A DNA stretch of 64,000 bases from contig CAIIXF020000003.1 of assembly GCA_903813345.2 (NCBI GenBank), forward strand, positions 32,923,151-32,987,150. The letters are read 5' to 3'. Of this stretch, positions 34,465-46,179 are shown piece by piece; within the stretch, counting starts at the first letter, position 1, and the number at the start of each line of letters is the position of its first letter. A program made the position numbers and the translations under genes. The notes under the pieces are model-generated. The model saw nothing but the letters and a program-made list of their open reading frames with translations, was not told the DNA's origin and did not search any database. The stretch is from Owenia fusiformis (taxonomy: Eukaryota > Annelida > Polychaeta > Sabellida > Oweniidae).

Positions 34465-34573
34465 GAATATGTCATGCAAATACACATTTTTTCTGATTTT
34501 TCTCAAGCAAAAATATTTTGGGAGAATAACATTAAAAAACGAATGCCGTTGGTCAGAAGTTTCAAGTGAATTA

Positions 34574-34759
34574 CAGGGCTGTCAACTTGGGACCACCTAA
34601 TATGAGTGACTTACAAATGTTGGACACCGAAGTCCAAATCTGAACACTTTTGTCCAAATTTTGAACACCTTTGGCCAACTTTTAAACACCTTTGGCCAAA
34701 GTTTGAGCACCTTTGCTAAACTTTTATCACCTCAAATTTTTCGCTAGCGATATCGTCAA

Positions 34760-34791
<32 letters not shown>

Positions 34792-35058
34792 AAATTTCCA
34801 ATGAACATGCGTGACATTTACGGGATTCGCGTGACAAATCCGAACAAATTGCGTTCGTTTTTTTCCGACGTTCGTATTTTTACCGTATCATAAACATATT
34901 TTGAAAAATCTTTTACAGAAACATATTTGCGTGACAATTACCAGGTAAAATGCGTATTTGCGTGACATTTTGTGTCACGCAAAAAAAACTGGCGTGACTT
35001 CAAATTCTTCAGCAAATGCGTGACAAATACGCAAATTGCGGGACAGTTGACAGGCCTG
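34574..35058. mobile_element. hAT-like element with GCGTGACA repeats and G30 tract
   Basis: Termini CAGGGCTGTCAACT and, inverted, CAGGCCTGTCAACT, flanked by GAATTA on both sides. hAT elements usually make 8-bp duplications, and only 6 bp match. Inside, four to five units of about 31 bp carry (G/A)AACACCTTTGGCCAA. A run of G follows, and then at least six copies of GCGTGACA. No transposase frame. Confidence 0.6.
34761..34790 (+). repeat. Homopolymer of 30 G
   Basis: Thirty consecutive G. It could fold into G-quadruplexes, and the true length may differ because such runs are hard to sequence. Confidence 0.9.
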
Positions 35059-35129
35059 GAATTACATATATGTCACGCATTTGATTCAAATTTTTGCATG
35101 CAATTGTATAACTACTTTCTGCTCGTGAT

Positions 35130-35300
35130 GCTATTTTCTAGAATATATTTTTGAGTCAGCAGATGTGAACTGTTGTAACATAGGTTATAGAAAATTAACA
35201 CGTTTTTGTTGAGGCGTGGACAAGTTAAGTTGGATATTCTTGAATTGCACATGGCACTTAATTAATTTTTTGTAAGTCACACCACTGTTTGTTGAAAATG
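35130..35300. repeat. Copy of the 22,540-22,695 segment
   Basis: See 22,540. Same order and orientation of shared words, with an extra stretch around 35,165-35,215. Confidence 0.6.
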
Positions 35301-35998
35301 TATTAGGACTGGAAAATAGATTCACTGTTTCAATTAAAATGACTAAATAAAATAATATATTAAAAATACATAGCCTGCCATTTTTCATTATTTAAAAAAT
35401 ATTGCACTAAGTCACAAGAATCATGAATTTTTATTAATTGTTATTTATATCATATAAATTCATTTTTATTCTGAATGATGCTTACTTATCAATTACTTGC
35501 ATGCCTATACTGACCTGACATCTTTATATAAAACTACACATATGAGTGACTCCCGTCATGGGCATCGCATGATTGATACATATTACAAATACTGGTCATT
35601 AATTATTTTGATGTCTTTAATATATTTCCAGATTGATCATTGGGACAAATACAAAACAAGGGAAATTCAAGAATTGCAGTAAGGGGCCAAGAAAATTACT
35701 GAAACACAAAAATTTCTTCACTGTTGTGACTAGAAATCCATGACACTTTTTGAGATCACAAAATGCTTATAGGATTATAAATCTTGCATAAGAAGCCTAA
35801 ACAGAAATAACTGCAGGGACTACAGACAATATTTCACTGTACTATAGTAGAAGACAGGTAAGTCTAAGTCCATTTAGGATGTAACTTACCAGGTGGGAGG
35901 GTGAGGGGGGGGGGCTGGAGAATCCCTCCCCCCAGCCAAAAATTCTTTCAAAATCATGCAGTTTTTTGCCATTTTGAGCACTTTTCAAGACATTTGGG

Positions 35999-36228
35999 TC
36001 AGTTTACCCCATGTTACAAAATCATAAAAAGTGAAATATCTTTTTTTGTATTGGACAGATAACATTTTCTTTTACTGGATATATTTTGATTTGCAAAACT
36101 ATTAGATACATAAGGGTTATATGAAAACTGAACCAAAACAGATGTAATTTAAGTTCAAGGGAACTTTCTACTATAACCACCATGCTATCTGACCCGAGCG
36201 AGCCACCTGGTGGTGAAACTGGTAACTG
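35999..36228 (-). repeat. Three-copy dispersed repeat, copy B (inverted)
   Basis: Reverse complement of copy A at 29,340. Includes CCATGCTATCTGACCCGAGC and GCCACCTGGTGGTGAAACTG. It adjoins the foldback element at 36,229. Confidence 0.75.
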
Positions 36229-36832
36229 CTTATACTATTGATGGAAACGTAATTTGACTTTAATTCCAATACCTCCAAATTTTCTAATTTTTTTCCTCAA
36301 TTACAATAGGTTGAAAATTGATGATAAATTTGATGAATATATGTAAATCGACATTCCCATGTTAACCAATGGGAAATGGTAGGCAGGCAATTGAATTTGC
36401 TAACTTTATTTAACAAAAAATTGATATGTTTCTTCAGGTTCAACAAAGTTATAGGGCTTTATTGTTTTTCAAAAAACCTCTCCCATTGAAATAACACAGG
36501 AGGCGAAAAATTATTTCCAAAAATGACTTTGAAGCGCTGTAACATTAATATTCATCAAATAAACTAAACACTTAGTGTTCAAAAAAGTTAGACAATTCAA
36601 TTTTCTACATGAAAATATTTTTTGCTTAATCTTTTACTGAAAAGACATCCTGATTTCTGATTTGCCCCGAACCCTTCACTTCCCATTGGATTACATGGGA
36701 ATGACGATTTTCAAAAATTCATCAAATTTATCATCAATTTTCGACCTATTGTAATTGAGGAAAAAAATTGAGAAAATTTGGAGGTATTGGAAATAAAGGA
36801 AAGTTACGTTTCCATCAATATCGTAAGTTATT
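36229..36832. mobile_element. Foldback element with arms of about 150 bp
   Basis: Left arm 36,229-36,383 and right arm 36,683-36,832 are inverted and well conserved. Shared words are ATTGATGGAAACGTAA, CCAATACCTCCAAATTTTCT, CCTCAATTACAATAGGT and ATTGATGATAAATTTGATGA. No frame and no clear target duplication. Confidence 0.8.
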
Positions 36833-36954
36833 TCATCGCCGGTTAAGTAAATAAAAATTCAAACGTAAAGAGGCTTTAACACGTAGTTCAATGGGGGAAA
36901 AAGGTTTCCAAACTTATGGAGGGGAGTGTAAACATATTTTCACATATTTTCCAG

Positions 36955-39900
36955 GGTTACTTCAAATCACTCTCCAGAATGCATATAGAAGGCCATGCAA
37001 GCAATATAACCACTACCCGTATGGTCACGGATACCTCTAATCCCACACCTGGCCCTGCCCCTGAGGAAGCATACACAGATGGCGCTGGTCTAGGTGTGTC
37101 ACTGGCTCAAATTCTAATAAATAGTGAAAGATGGAACTTAGAATAAGTATAAAGTGTCCATGTATTTAAAGATGGCACTAGATTATATAAATAAGAAGTT
37201 CCAATATTCAAACTTAGAAACAACTTCGTACTCTAGTAAATGTAGAACAGCATTAAATTGTTAGCCATGATATTATTAACAGTCACATAATATCTGATTA
37301 TTTTGAATTTGCATAGATTAAATACTGAAAGATTTTTAGCGGTTGCATGAATTGATATAAATGTCTCATTGGTGAGATATTGTTCTATCCATGAAAAAAG
37401 ATATTCATATTACATCCCAAATAAAAAGCCCAAAATTTCACTGATTTTTTGTTTATAGGGGTTGCAATCGCTGTGATGGTGATCATAGCAGTAATAGTTG
37501 TATTCTGCGTCATGTTGACTAAATACAAACGGAGGAGACGACGTGAGGCAGGTCATCCTAGTATTCCAACTGTCAGTGGCACAATGGGGTCAAGTAAGTA
37601 CAATAGATCATGTATGCCCACATGGGGGCTGTTTCTAGCATTAAGCATCTACATTTCTAGCTATCGAGAAAATCAACAGATAAACCAACTGTCAGAATTG
37701 AGTTTGATCGTGACAATCAAGGGAAAACCCTTTCAAATGACATGAGCATCTTTTAGAATTTCCAGAACTACCATTTACCGAGTTCCTTTGGTCATGTAAC
37801 CATATTAACAAATTTCGACGACCAATTAGATATTATATGAATTCCCCCAATTTATTCAAGTTTCTGATAATTAATTTTGAAGAAAATAATTTGATTAGCC
37901 ATAATTGTAAAATTAGCACAGAAAATGGTGGATTTGAGGCTTTGTCATTAGTAAGTAGATAGGTGAATATGTGGTACGGCTCAACATGCAAGAAGTCCAG
38001 GGGGTCTTGATTATGCTTTCCTATCGCAACATCAATCTATAATAAGATCAAAAATTCCCCTGATTAGGATTCTAAAATCTGGATTTTTGAAGAATATCAT
38101 TTTCAGAACCAATAAAGGTTAAGAGAAATAAATTAATTGTTTTTATGACTATATCAGCCAGTTTGAAATTACAAAATGTTGACTGGGCCTCTTACTCAAA
38201 AAACAGCCATTGTCAAATTCCTTTTTCAATCTATTGGAAAAATTTTCAAATATAATTCACTTTCTTTACTTTTATCACATGTTTCCAGAAACTCTTATGA
38301 AAACATCCAAAATTATTTCTCATATAAACTCTCTGGATATGTTTTCAAATGTAAAGAGTCTACTCAGAATCAGAATCTAGTCTTTTATTTGAGAGCAGCA
38401 GAAATGAGAGCAGCAACAGAATAGAAAGCAGCAGAAATCAATGTCAATATTGATACTTGGTGGACCCCAGTCATTGATCCATCTGAAAACTGTCTTAGTG
38501 TTATCCTCATGAAGCCAGTTTATATCAAGCACTAAGCCATTCTTGAGATTTTCATTCCACCTGAATGTATCTACCTGTTCTACTATGTCTGTCCAGCAAG
38601 GAATGAAGTCTGAATCTTACTCTCGGCCCCAGCCATTAATTGATCCATCTGTATACTGTCTTAGTGTTATCCTCATGAAGGAACTCTACATCGATCACTG
38701 AACCTTTCTTGAGATTATTATTCCACTTGAATCTATCTACCTGTTGCACTATGTCCAGTAGGGAATAAAGCATATGACCCTCTTTGAAATCTTTTGGTTT
38801 GAAGTCTTCATGCAGCAACATGTCCCACCAGGATGTGTCAGTGGTGTGCTTCACATGCTGCATGATCCAGAGTAGGGCAGCACATTCGACAAAGTTATGA
38901 AGTTTTATCATCCTCTTGGGATAATTTATGTCTGGTACTTCCTTCAGGTGATTATAATTGTATGTATTTGTTTCAATCGTATCGATACATTGTTTTTCAT
39001 ATGTGTAGAATTGGTTCACTATATCCTCAAGGCATTGTCCAACATTCTCATTCTGACAACCCCTTTGATGTTGGTGAAGTAGCATTTTGTATGAGTATGA
39101 AGACGAATATGTTTTTGTTTTGAGATTTGTTTGAATCAGATGATTGATATATTTTAACACCAAGAATAAATGATGGTGATTTGTTGATAAAGTGTGTACT
39201 ATTGTATCGCCATGGAGTCCTGGATGTATAAGTGACTCAGTCCAGTGAGTTTTATGTTTACACGTGAAATTGGAACAGTCCACATGCCACTCACCCACCA
39301 TAACACACCTTTTCTGGGTCTCGCTCATATTCTCTACTGCATAAGCGAGATCTATGTCTGTTGTACATATGGGGGCACCAATCCGTAACCATACACAGGT
39401 ACCATGTGTAATCTCATGTAAACTGATGGTACCTTGTGGGTATGGGGACTCGGGATCTTCATCATGACTTTTCTGACCAATGTAATCATACCTATCACTG
39501 TCACTCAGGAAAGAATCAATGGCTTTATTCAATGCTATGAGAACCCATGTATTCAGACTACTTGAACAAGGTTGACTCTGAGGAAAAGTCTCAGAAGATG
39601 ATGATATCTGAGATGATCTGTTTGATCCACTCATACCAGGTTGATCTTCTACAATCTTGCCAGTAGGGACTAACAACTGATTCAGTCCAGTCAGTGGTAA
39701 ATGCTGTAATGCACTTGAAATAATCTGACTCTGAGATATACTTCTATTATCAGTTTGATTCTTTGTTAGGGTAGCTGGAGGTAACATCTGGTGTAGGTCT
39801 CCATGTTTTATATTGATGAAACCATATCCTTTGCCTGCCAACTTACACCTTTTCCCCACCTTCTCCACGCTGATTGCTGCATCAAATGACCACGCAAAGA

Positions 39901-42344
39901 TTGGAATGAAATCATATTCACTTGGTGATAAAATCTTAGTCCCTTCATATGAGCTGCCTCTTCTTATGATACTGTTAGATTCAAGAATTGGATTAGGTTT
40001 TCCTTCGTTGGACAAGTCACCTTTAGGAGTGTGCCTTGCAAAATCTATACAGAAATCTTTCACAAACTTCTCAACATATTCAGTGTGTTCTTTGAGCTGC
40101 TCTGTTGTGTATCTGTTCTTGACATTAATTTTAGATGCAATATATTTCACAAATTCTGTTAAACGTTCTATTCCATTGGTGGTTGAAGTTGGTATTTTGT
40201 AGTCTTTTAAAGTGTCATAGTCCTTAGGCTTAGGGAATGGTCCTGTTAATTCCATGTTGTGTATAGCTTCATAGCTTTACAGTTTGATAGACGTGATTTT
40301 AAAATTGTATAGCAGCCATTTTGTTTCTTTATTTGAGATTTGGTTTCACTTTCCTTTTAAATCCTCAGTACACTTGGTCATAGGAAATATTAAGTGTTTG
40401 ATATTGTTTTGGTTACAATGAGCGTATACAGTGTACATTCTTATTCCAATATAATTCCACATTATTTTGATTTTATTTCACATAATTATTTTATTCATAC
40501 TAATAAGTTAATAACTACCTATTTGTGCATTTCTTTCAGTTCACACATTCAAAACATACTTATATTCTCTTTCAGAACATTATGTTAACTGTAGGTCCTC
40601 AAAAGAGTGTTAGGATTTTCAATGTTTACTTTGTTTAAAGTCAGAGTGACATGTTACTTTAGAATCAAAATCTAAAAAAATACATGAGTGGAATTGAGGG
40701 AAATAAAGAGTGATTGAGTAAAATAGAGGAAAATTGAGCAGAATAGAGTTGAACATAGTGGAATATATTGGCATGGATTTGATTAGAGTCGAGTGCAAAG
40801 ATGAGTGAAAAAGATCAATGGTGATAAAAGACTACCTAAAGCTGTAAACTTAAATATCCTCAAATGTAGTGCCATCTTTTTTGAACGATGTAATAATGTC
40901 TAGGTCACCCCCACCACTGTAACCCTCCACAAATACAACCCCTATTTTAATGTCTGATTGAATACTGTTAATTGTGTTTTATCATATAACGTGGCTGATA
41001 ATGCTGATGCCCAGCCACAAGCACATGTGCTCTTGTTTAATGTATTCTTTGTAGAAATATATAAATAAATAAAAAAAAGTGAAAAAGAGATGAAATTGAT
41101 ATTGAGTAAAAAAGTGAAATTGAGTGAAATAGTGTGTAATTGGGTGAAATAGTGTGTAATTGAGTGAAATATTGTGTAATTGAGTGAAAAAGTGAAATTG
41201 AGTGAAAATTGAGTTAAGTAGACCAGAGTGGAATAGAGGATTGGAGTAAAACAAAGTAAAGAGTGGAATTTATTGAAAATGAATGAAATTAAAGTGACAG
41301 AGTGAAATAGTGAGAAATTGAATGAAATAGAGTGGGATGAAGATAAAGTGACAAAGAGCAAAATTAAGTGACAGAGAATGACATAGGAAGAAATAGTGGA
41401 GTAAACTATATCTCTGGATATATCTATAATTCCAGATGTAGAAGGCTACAGGAACTATGGTGAACACATAGAGTCAGGAGATATAGACATGGGACATGGC
41501 AACTACAGAAGACAAATGCTTTACAGTGACAGAAGCAGTGACTCTACACTGTACTACAGGGATCTACCCCCCATGGCCATAGATTCACCGCCACCCAACT
41601 ATTTTGATGTCATAAAGGATGAAAATGAAGCCCAATCTCAGTCTAATAACCCTGTAAGTACATTGTACTTTTTCTACGATACCTATGAGAAGTTCCTGGA
41701 TTAGATATGCCTTATAAAAGACACTCTACTTCTATTCAGCTTTACTCTTGTTTTTTTTTTCATTTCAGTCGAGAAACTCTAGCATTCCAAGTACACCTCC
41801 TCCGTCCTACAATATCATATCAGAGGCTGATGCTTTAGAAGCAGATGTGTCTGCTGATGTTAGTCCAAACATTCCTCAGGGTGAAATGTCAGCTGATGTC
41901 AGTTCAAACATGCCTCAGGGTGAAATGTCAGCTGATGTCAGTTCAAACATGCCTCAGGGTGAAATGTCAGCTGACGTCAGTTCAAATATGCCTCAGGGTG
42001 AGGTGTCAGCTGATGTCAGTTCAAATATGCCTCAGGGTGAGGTGTCAGCTGATGTCACTTCAAATATTCCACAAGTTGAGATGTCAGCTGATGTCACTTC
42101 AAATATACCACAAGCAGATTCAACCACACAGCATAATGATTCAACTCAGCTGAATGATTCAATTCAACAAAATGTTTCAATTGAACAAAATGATCAAAGT
42201 CAGGATGATTCTATTGTTGAACGAAACAATGCAATAAATGTAGACCTTCATAGGGATGATGTAACAATTGAGCTACAAAACCAAAGTGAGGCTACTTATA
42301 GTCCGTCTGCTAATATTCAAAGTGAGGCTGGTATCCAAAATTAA
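36955..42344 (+). CDS. Single-pass membrane protein with PPxY motifs and a 13-residue repeat, last four exons
   Basis: Exons: 36955-37093, 37459-37593, 41436-41653 and 41769-42344. All junctions are GT-AG and phases agree. The first visible exon gives a Thr/Pro-rich extracellular stalk with an N-glycosylation site (ASNITTTR). The next encodes a transmembrane helix (VAIAVMVIIAVIVVFCVML) closed by a strongly basic stop-transfer (KYKRRRRRE). The cytoplasmic tail has two PPxY motifs (SPPPNYFDVI, TPPPSYNII), the docking motif for NEDD4-type WW domains, which also reads as Tyr sorting signals. Then come seven copies of a 13-residue repeat and an Asn/Gln/Ser-rich end. The ectodomain exons lie upstream and were not found, so the family cannot be named. 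The intron 37,594-41,435 contains an antisense gene. Confidence 0.7.
38461..38605 (-). pseudogene. Tandem copy of the 3' end of the cGAS-like gene
   Basis: Minus-strand translation gives DIVEQVDTFRWNENLKNG and LHEDNTKTVFRWIN, a diverged copy of the last 48 or so residues of the gene just upstream (DIVQQVDRFKWNNNLKKG, LHEDNTKTVYRWIN). The offset is about 166 bp. It continues DWGPP past the place where the main gene stops. It could be a remnant of an unequal crossover or of a former tandem paralogue. Confidence 0.8.
38636..40255 (-). CDS. cGAS-like receptor / Mab-21 nucleotidyltransferase, intronless
   Basis: A single 539-residue frame. Motifs in order: a helical N-terminus, the nucleotidyltransferase Gly-Ser loop GSSYEGTKI (residues 100-108), the first two catalytic acids in SEYDFIPIF (E113, D115), a Ser-rich insertion (about 165-235), and the third acid in TTDIDLAYAVE (D302). 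A Cys/His cluster follows (C317, H324, C327, C332, H334, H337) where cGAS has its zinc thumb, though not in the vertebrate HxCC spacing. The C-terminal Mab-21 helical half includes HLFLVLKYINHLI and SSSYSYKMLLHQH. cGAS-like receptors sense nucleic acid and make cyclic dinucleotides that act on STING. All three acids are present, so catalysis is plausible. The ligand and product cannot be read from the sequence. Developmental Mab-21 proteins usually lack this triad. The gene lies antisense within an intron of the PPxY protein gene. Lack of introns suggests retroposition or a family trait. Confidence 0.8.
   Translation of the reverse strand: MELTGPFPKPKDYDTLKDYKIPTSTTNGIERLTEFVKYIASKINVKNRYTTEQLKEHTEYVEKFVKDFCIDFARHTPKGDLSNEGKPNPILESNSIIRRGSSYEGTKILSPSEYDFIPIFAWSFDAAISVEKVGKRCKLAGKGYGFINIKHGDLHQMLPPATLTKNQTDNRSISQSQIISSALQHLPLTGLNQLLVPTGKIVEDQPGMSGSNRSSQISSSSETFPQSQPCSSSLNTWVLIALNKAIDSFLSDSDRYDYIGQKSHDEDPESPYPQGTISLHEITHGTCVWLRIGAPICTTDIDLAYAVENMSETQKRCVMVGEWHVDCSNFTCKHKTHWTESLIHPGLHGDTIVHTLSTNHHHLFLVLKYINHLIQTNLKTKTYSSSYSYKMLLHQHQRGCQNENVGQCLEDIVNQFYTYEKQCIDTIETNTYNYNHLKEVPDINYPKRMIKLHNFVECAALLWIMQHVKHTTDTSWWDMLLHEDFKPKDFKEGHMLYSLLDIVQQVDRFKWNNNLKKGSVIDVEFLHEDNTKTVYRWIN
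40680..41400 (+). repeat. C-poor GAGTGAAAT-type simple repeat, two blocks
   Basis: 40,680-40,830 and 41,075-41,400 consist of GAGTGAAATTGAGTGAAATA-like sequence with hardly any C. The minus strand gives long Phe/Ser/His-rich frames that are artefacts. The second block ends 35 bp before the acceptor of the exon at 41,436. Confidence 0.75.
41850..42122 (+). repeat. Coding minisatellite, seven 39-bp units
   Basis: In-frame units encode SADVSSNMPQGEM and variants (SPNIPQGEM, TSNIPQVEM, ending SNIPQADS). The middle units are nearly identical at DNA level, which points to recent expansion. Copy number is likely variable between individuals. Confidence 0.9.
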
Positions 42345-45300
42345 GCTGGGGTCACTCATCCAGAGGTAAATGAATGACATTAAGTTGTAATTGTATGAAA
42401 TGGTTCATAACTTGTGATATTTTTATGGCACCTTCCTGGTTCAAAATATATGTCATATATGATTCATATCACCATTTCACCAACGACTTGTTTTATATTG
42501 TTGAACAAGGTTGAATCTTTGGAATCTCCCATAGACAACCAAGATTTCACAAGTTTTAGAATTTTTAGGTTGAGACAGTAGTAAAAAACATTATTTTTTC
42601 ATAACATTTGAACCATGAAGACCGTGAGTGCCGTGTGAACAATTCGCTGAAATACGGTTTAATCAGACTCCCAGTTCTAGTCTTAAGTGATCATGTATAG
42701 AGTACAAAGTAAATGTAATATTCACTGAACTTAAACTTTGAATGAAAAGACATTTGCTCAAGGATAGAATCAAATATTTTTACAATACAGTACTAGGAGT
42801 TTTATGCGATATTGTATTCATCATATATTTTATAAATCTTTCTTGAAAATAAGCAAAGGTTAAAATAGACACCTGTTCATAATGATATTTGCATACGTCT
42901 GGTACATAGGGTTGCCTGCTCATAAATGTCATTGTATCCATGGTGAATGCAGTATTTTGTATTTTACACTGGATTATTAAAGGGGCAGTGCCTGTACTTT
43001 TCATCCTATATAACCCTATAATATTTTAGATTCATAACAAGATTCGATATTACAGAAAGAAGGTGAAAGGTACATATTAGTATGCATTTAAATATTTTAT
43101 GGTTGTTTGTGAATTTATGATTCTAACATATCAGCTTTATAGAATAAAATGTGCCTTATCTGTTATTAACAAATGTGAAATCATGGTAGGCCTGTGCCTT
43201 TAATGTGTAATGTGATCAAGATTAGGTCTGTACCTTTAATGTTATGTTATCAAAATGAAGTCTGTACCTTTAATGAGTCTGGATTTTTAATGAGTCAAAC
43301 AATCATGATAATCACATGACTGATATCTAAATGATTTCTGTATTTTAAAATTGTGTCATATGATCAAAGTGAACTGATATGACGTGTCATTTGCGCCTTT
43401 ATTAATGTGGTCAGATATTTCAACTGACAAATGACTATAATTTTAATACGGTTCTGTAATAAACATAAGGTTGTTTTAAAGATTTTATATTTTTATGACG
43501 GGACAGGTTTTTTAAAATACATATCTGATATTTACTAATCTGTTGACGTAAATTCAGTACTGCTCTTCGAGACAGATGTTTCATGAAAACATATTTTGGT
43601 TCTTGATTCCATAAATTCAGTTGTTTGTTAATATATGATATCAAATGATGATTTTTGAGAAATGGCTAAACTCTTAGGGCATGCTGGGAATGAAAAATGT
43701 GATATGTGATTGTGATTTTAATGCATACCTCTGCATAATTTTAGTAATAACATTCCATCCTAAAATATTTAAATTAGAGAATTCAACTTTAGAGTTGCTG
43801 TAGTAATATATTGTATTCTGTATTGTATTGTGTAGTGTAGTGCTCAATTTTGTACATTAAAACATAATGAGATTATACTCTATAGCTAAGAGGGAAGATT
43901 GGGTAAATGTTGTCATGAATGGTTTTAGAAAGTGTCACCTTTAAGAAATACAAACTGTAATCTTCTGTTTGTCGCAAATGATTCGATAGACTGATAAACA
44001 GCATTTTTGTTGGAAGTGACCAATTCAGACTGAGTAACAAATGTCTGGGGCTCAACTGGATATTATGATGCAACATGACATTGTATTTAACTAATGAACA
44101 GACCAGGATTACAGTAAAACCTGTTTAACCTGAATACATCCAGAATCTGGTATTTGACCATATAAACAGTCAGTAAGCAATATCTCTAAGCATCTCTTTT
44201 GTTAATGCTTGAGCATCTCATTTTGTGTCTCTTTAACACTTTACATAAATTGATATACATTTCTCAACAGGGAAAAGAGAAATATCTTAGAAGCATTCCA
44301 TGCATTGGGTATCTCATATGTTTATCTAATTAAATTCTAAAGAATGTGGAGTGGAGCAATTCATGTTAACACAATAAGGAAATGTTCATGTAAGAGCTAA
44401 AAGCGACGCTGATGCATCTTTAAAGGGATGCATAAGTATTCCAGTGACTTTATAAGAGATGTTCACACTATTTGAAAACATTGGAATTAACATTGACACC
44501 CAAAAAGAAACTGACTTCATATTTTCAAGGTGTTCACGAATACAGGTTTTTTACTGTACATGTATGCGCATTTATAAATGAGAGATTAGGGATCAATGTG
44601 GTTATTATAAAATATAGGCTTGTTGAGTTAATGCTTTTTATAGATAACACTGTATTTATCTCTTTATAGTTATGCTTTACACTGTGTTTAATATATAACA
44701 AATCATGTACACTATAATAAATTATTTTTATATAATTTATTGTTTCACTGTTCTTTGCTGTATCCTCTACATACTAATTTTGTATTTTCAAGCCATTTCA
44801 TTACATAGGATCACACATTTCTACCACTAGCTAAATTAATGAGCCTAGTCTAAATTGTTTGAAACAATAATCTTCAACATTATTTTTTGGTAAAAAGACA
44901 AATCATGCAAGCACAGAGAGCCCCCTTTACGAATTATCAACACAGGGGTGACAAATATTTATGCAAATGTGGAATGTCCCAATCCAACCAACCGTATGTC
45001 TGCCATGTTAATTTCACATCAATCACTCTATGATCAGCTGGCAGTTAATTCCAAAAGCTTTTGATGCCAGCGCTATCTATTGGCAATGTGGAGTTTTAAA
45101 AGAATGAAGCACCTTCGCTGTAATAAACTCCGAGATATTGTTTTTTATGCACAAAATGTTGCTTAACTGTGGCTTAGGCTTGGTAAAAAATTATGAGATA
45201 GATTCTACTGAAAAGTCCTCCTTGCCTGCATTTGATTTAGTTAATAAGATAGCCATATTATTCATCTTAGAATTTGGGAAGTATGCTTTGGTATACATGA

Positions 45301-46179
45301 CAATTACACTTGGATAATTCATCTCTACTATTACAAAAAAATATAGAAATGGCTACCAAACACCAGTAGGAAAACCCGTGGTAGTGAAATACCCTTAAAA
45401 CCACAAAAAGTGTTCCATTTACAAAGGTTCATTAACATAACGGAGTGTTCCATTTGTGAAGTGTTTCATTTAACACTGTTTTTATTTGACAAAGTGTTAA
45501 TGTTCCCGTGTCTTATTCCACTATAAAAATAAACAGGTTCACTTTTTGTGATGTTTTTTTTTTATTTCTTTTATATTACAGCAGACTGAAGTCTGAGTGA
45601 AACGTACACTTCAAATATAGGACTAAACTGGGGCCTAGAAATACGATGAATGTAACACAATAAACTTTACTCTATTATTGTATACCTGGGCCTCGGGGAC
45701 GCAGATACTACACTATCTTTGCAGAGAAATCAGATCTAGTTTGAAAATATACAAAAATGTTTTCAGCAAAATCCTTTCCTTTACAAAATTTCTTAACAGG
45801 TGTTCATGTGAACACAATGATACATACAGATTATAGTACATTGGTAATAACATAAATTGTAATATCAATTCCAACTATAAACATTTATAAAGGAAAATAA
45901 ACCATTACAATCCAACACAAACTGTAGTTGTGATTTGTAACCATTCAAAATGTTGTCAAATGAGAATACCTCCACATATTCATACAACTGCATATATAAA
46001 CAATCGACGTGAAGTCCATTTATATGACTACACCTATATCCATTTATACTGAATTCCACAGTATATTTGTTCAAACAAAAACAAGTCCACCCCCAAATAA
46101 TATAATATACACACATGCCCTTAACTAAAACTTTTTCATATAAATGGAATATATTCCAAATATGACACATGACCCATTC
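42345..46179. other. Intergenic region, nothing coding recognised
   Basis: AT-rich DNA with short frames only. 43,188-43,285 has three imperfect units of about 38 bp around GTCTGTACCTTTAATG. 45,400-45,480 has repeated GTGTTCCATTT words, shared with 59,630. Part of the left end is presumably the 3' UTR of the PPxY protein gene. Confidence 0.5.

Noticed and set aside
40942-41467. Phe/Ser/His-rich minus-strand frames
   Set aside because: Produced by the C-poor GAGTGAAAT simple repeat.
41845-42153. Second frame through the 39-bp repeat of the PPxY gene
   Set aside because: Shadow of the true frame. Splice phases and the flanking PPxY exon fix the other frame.
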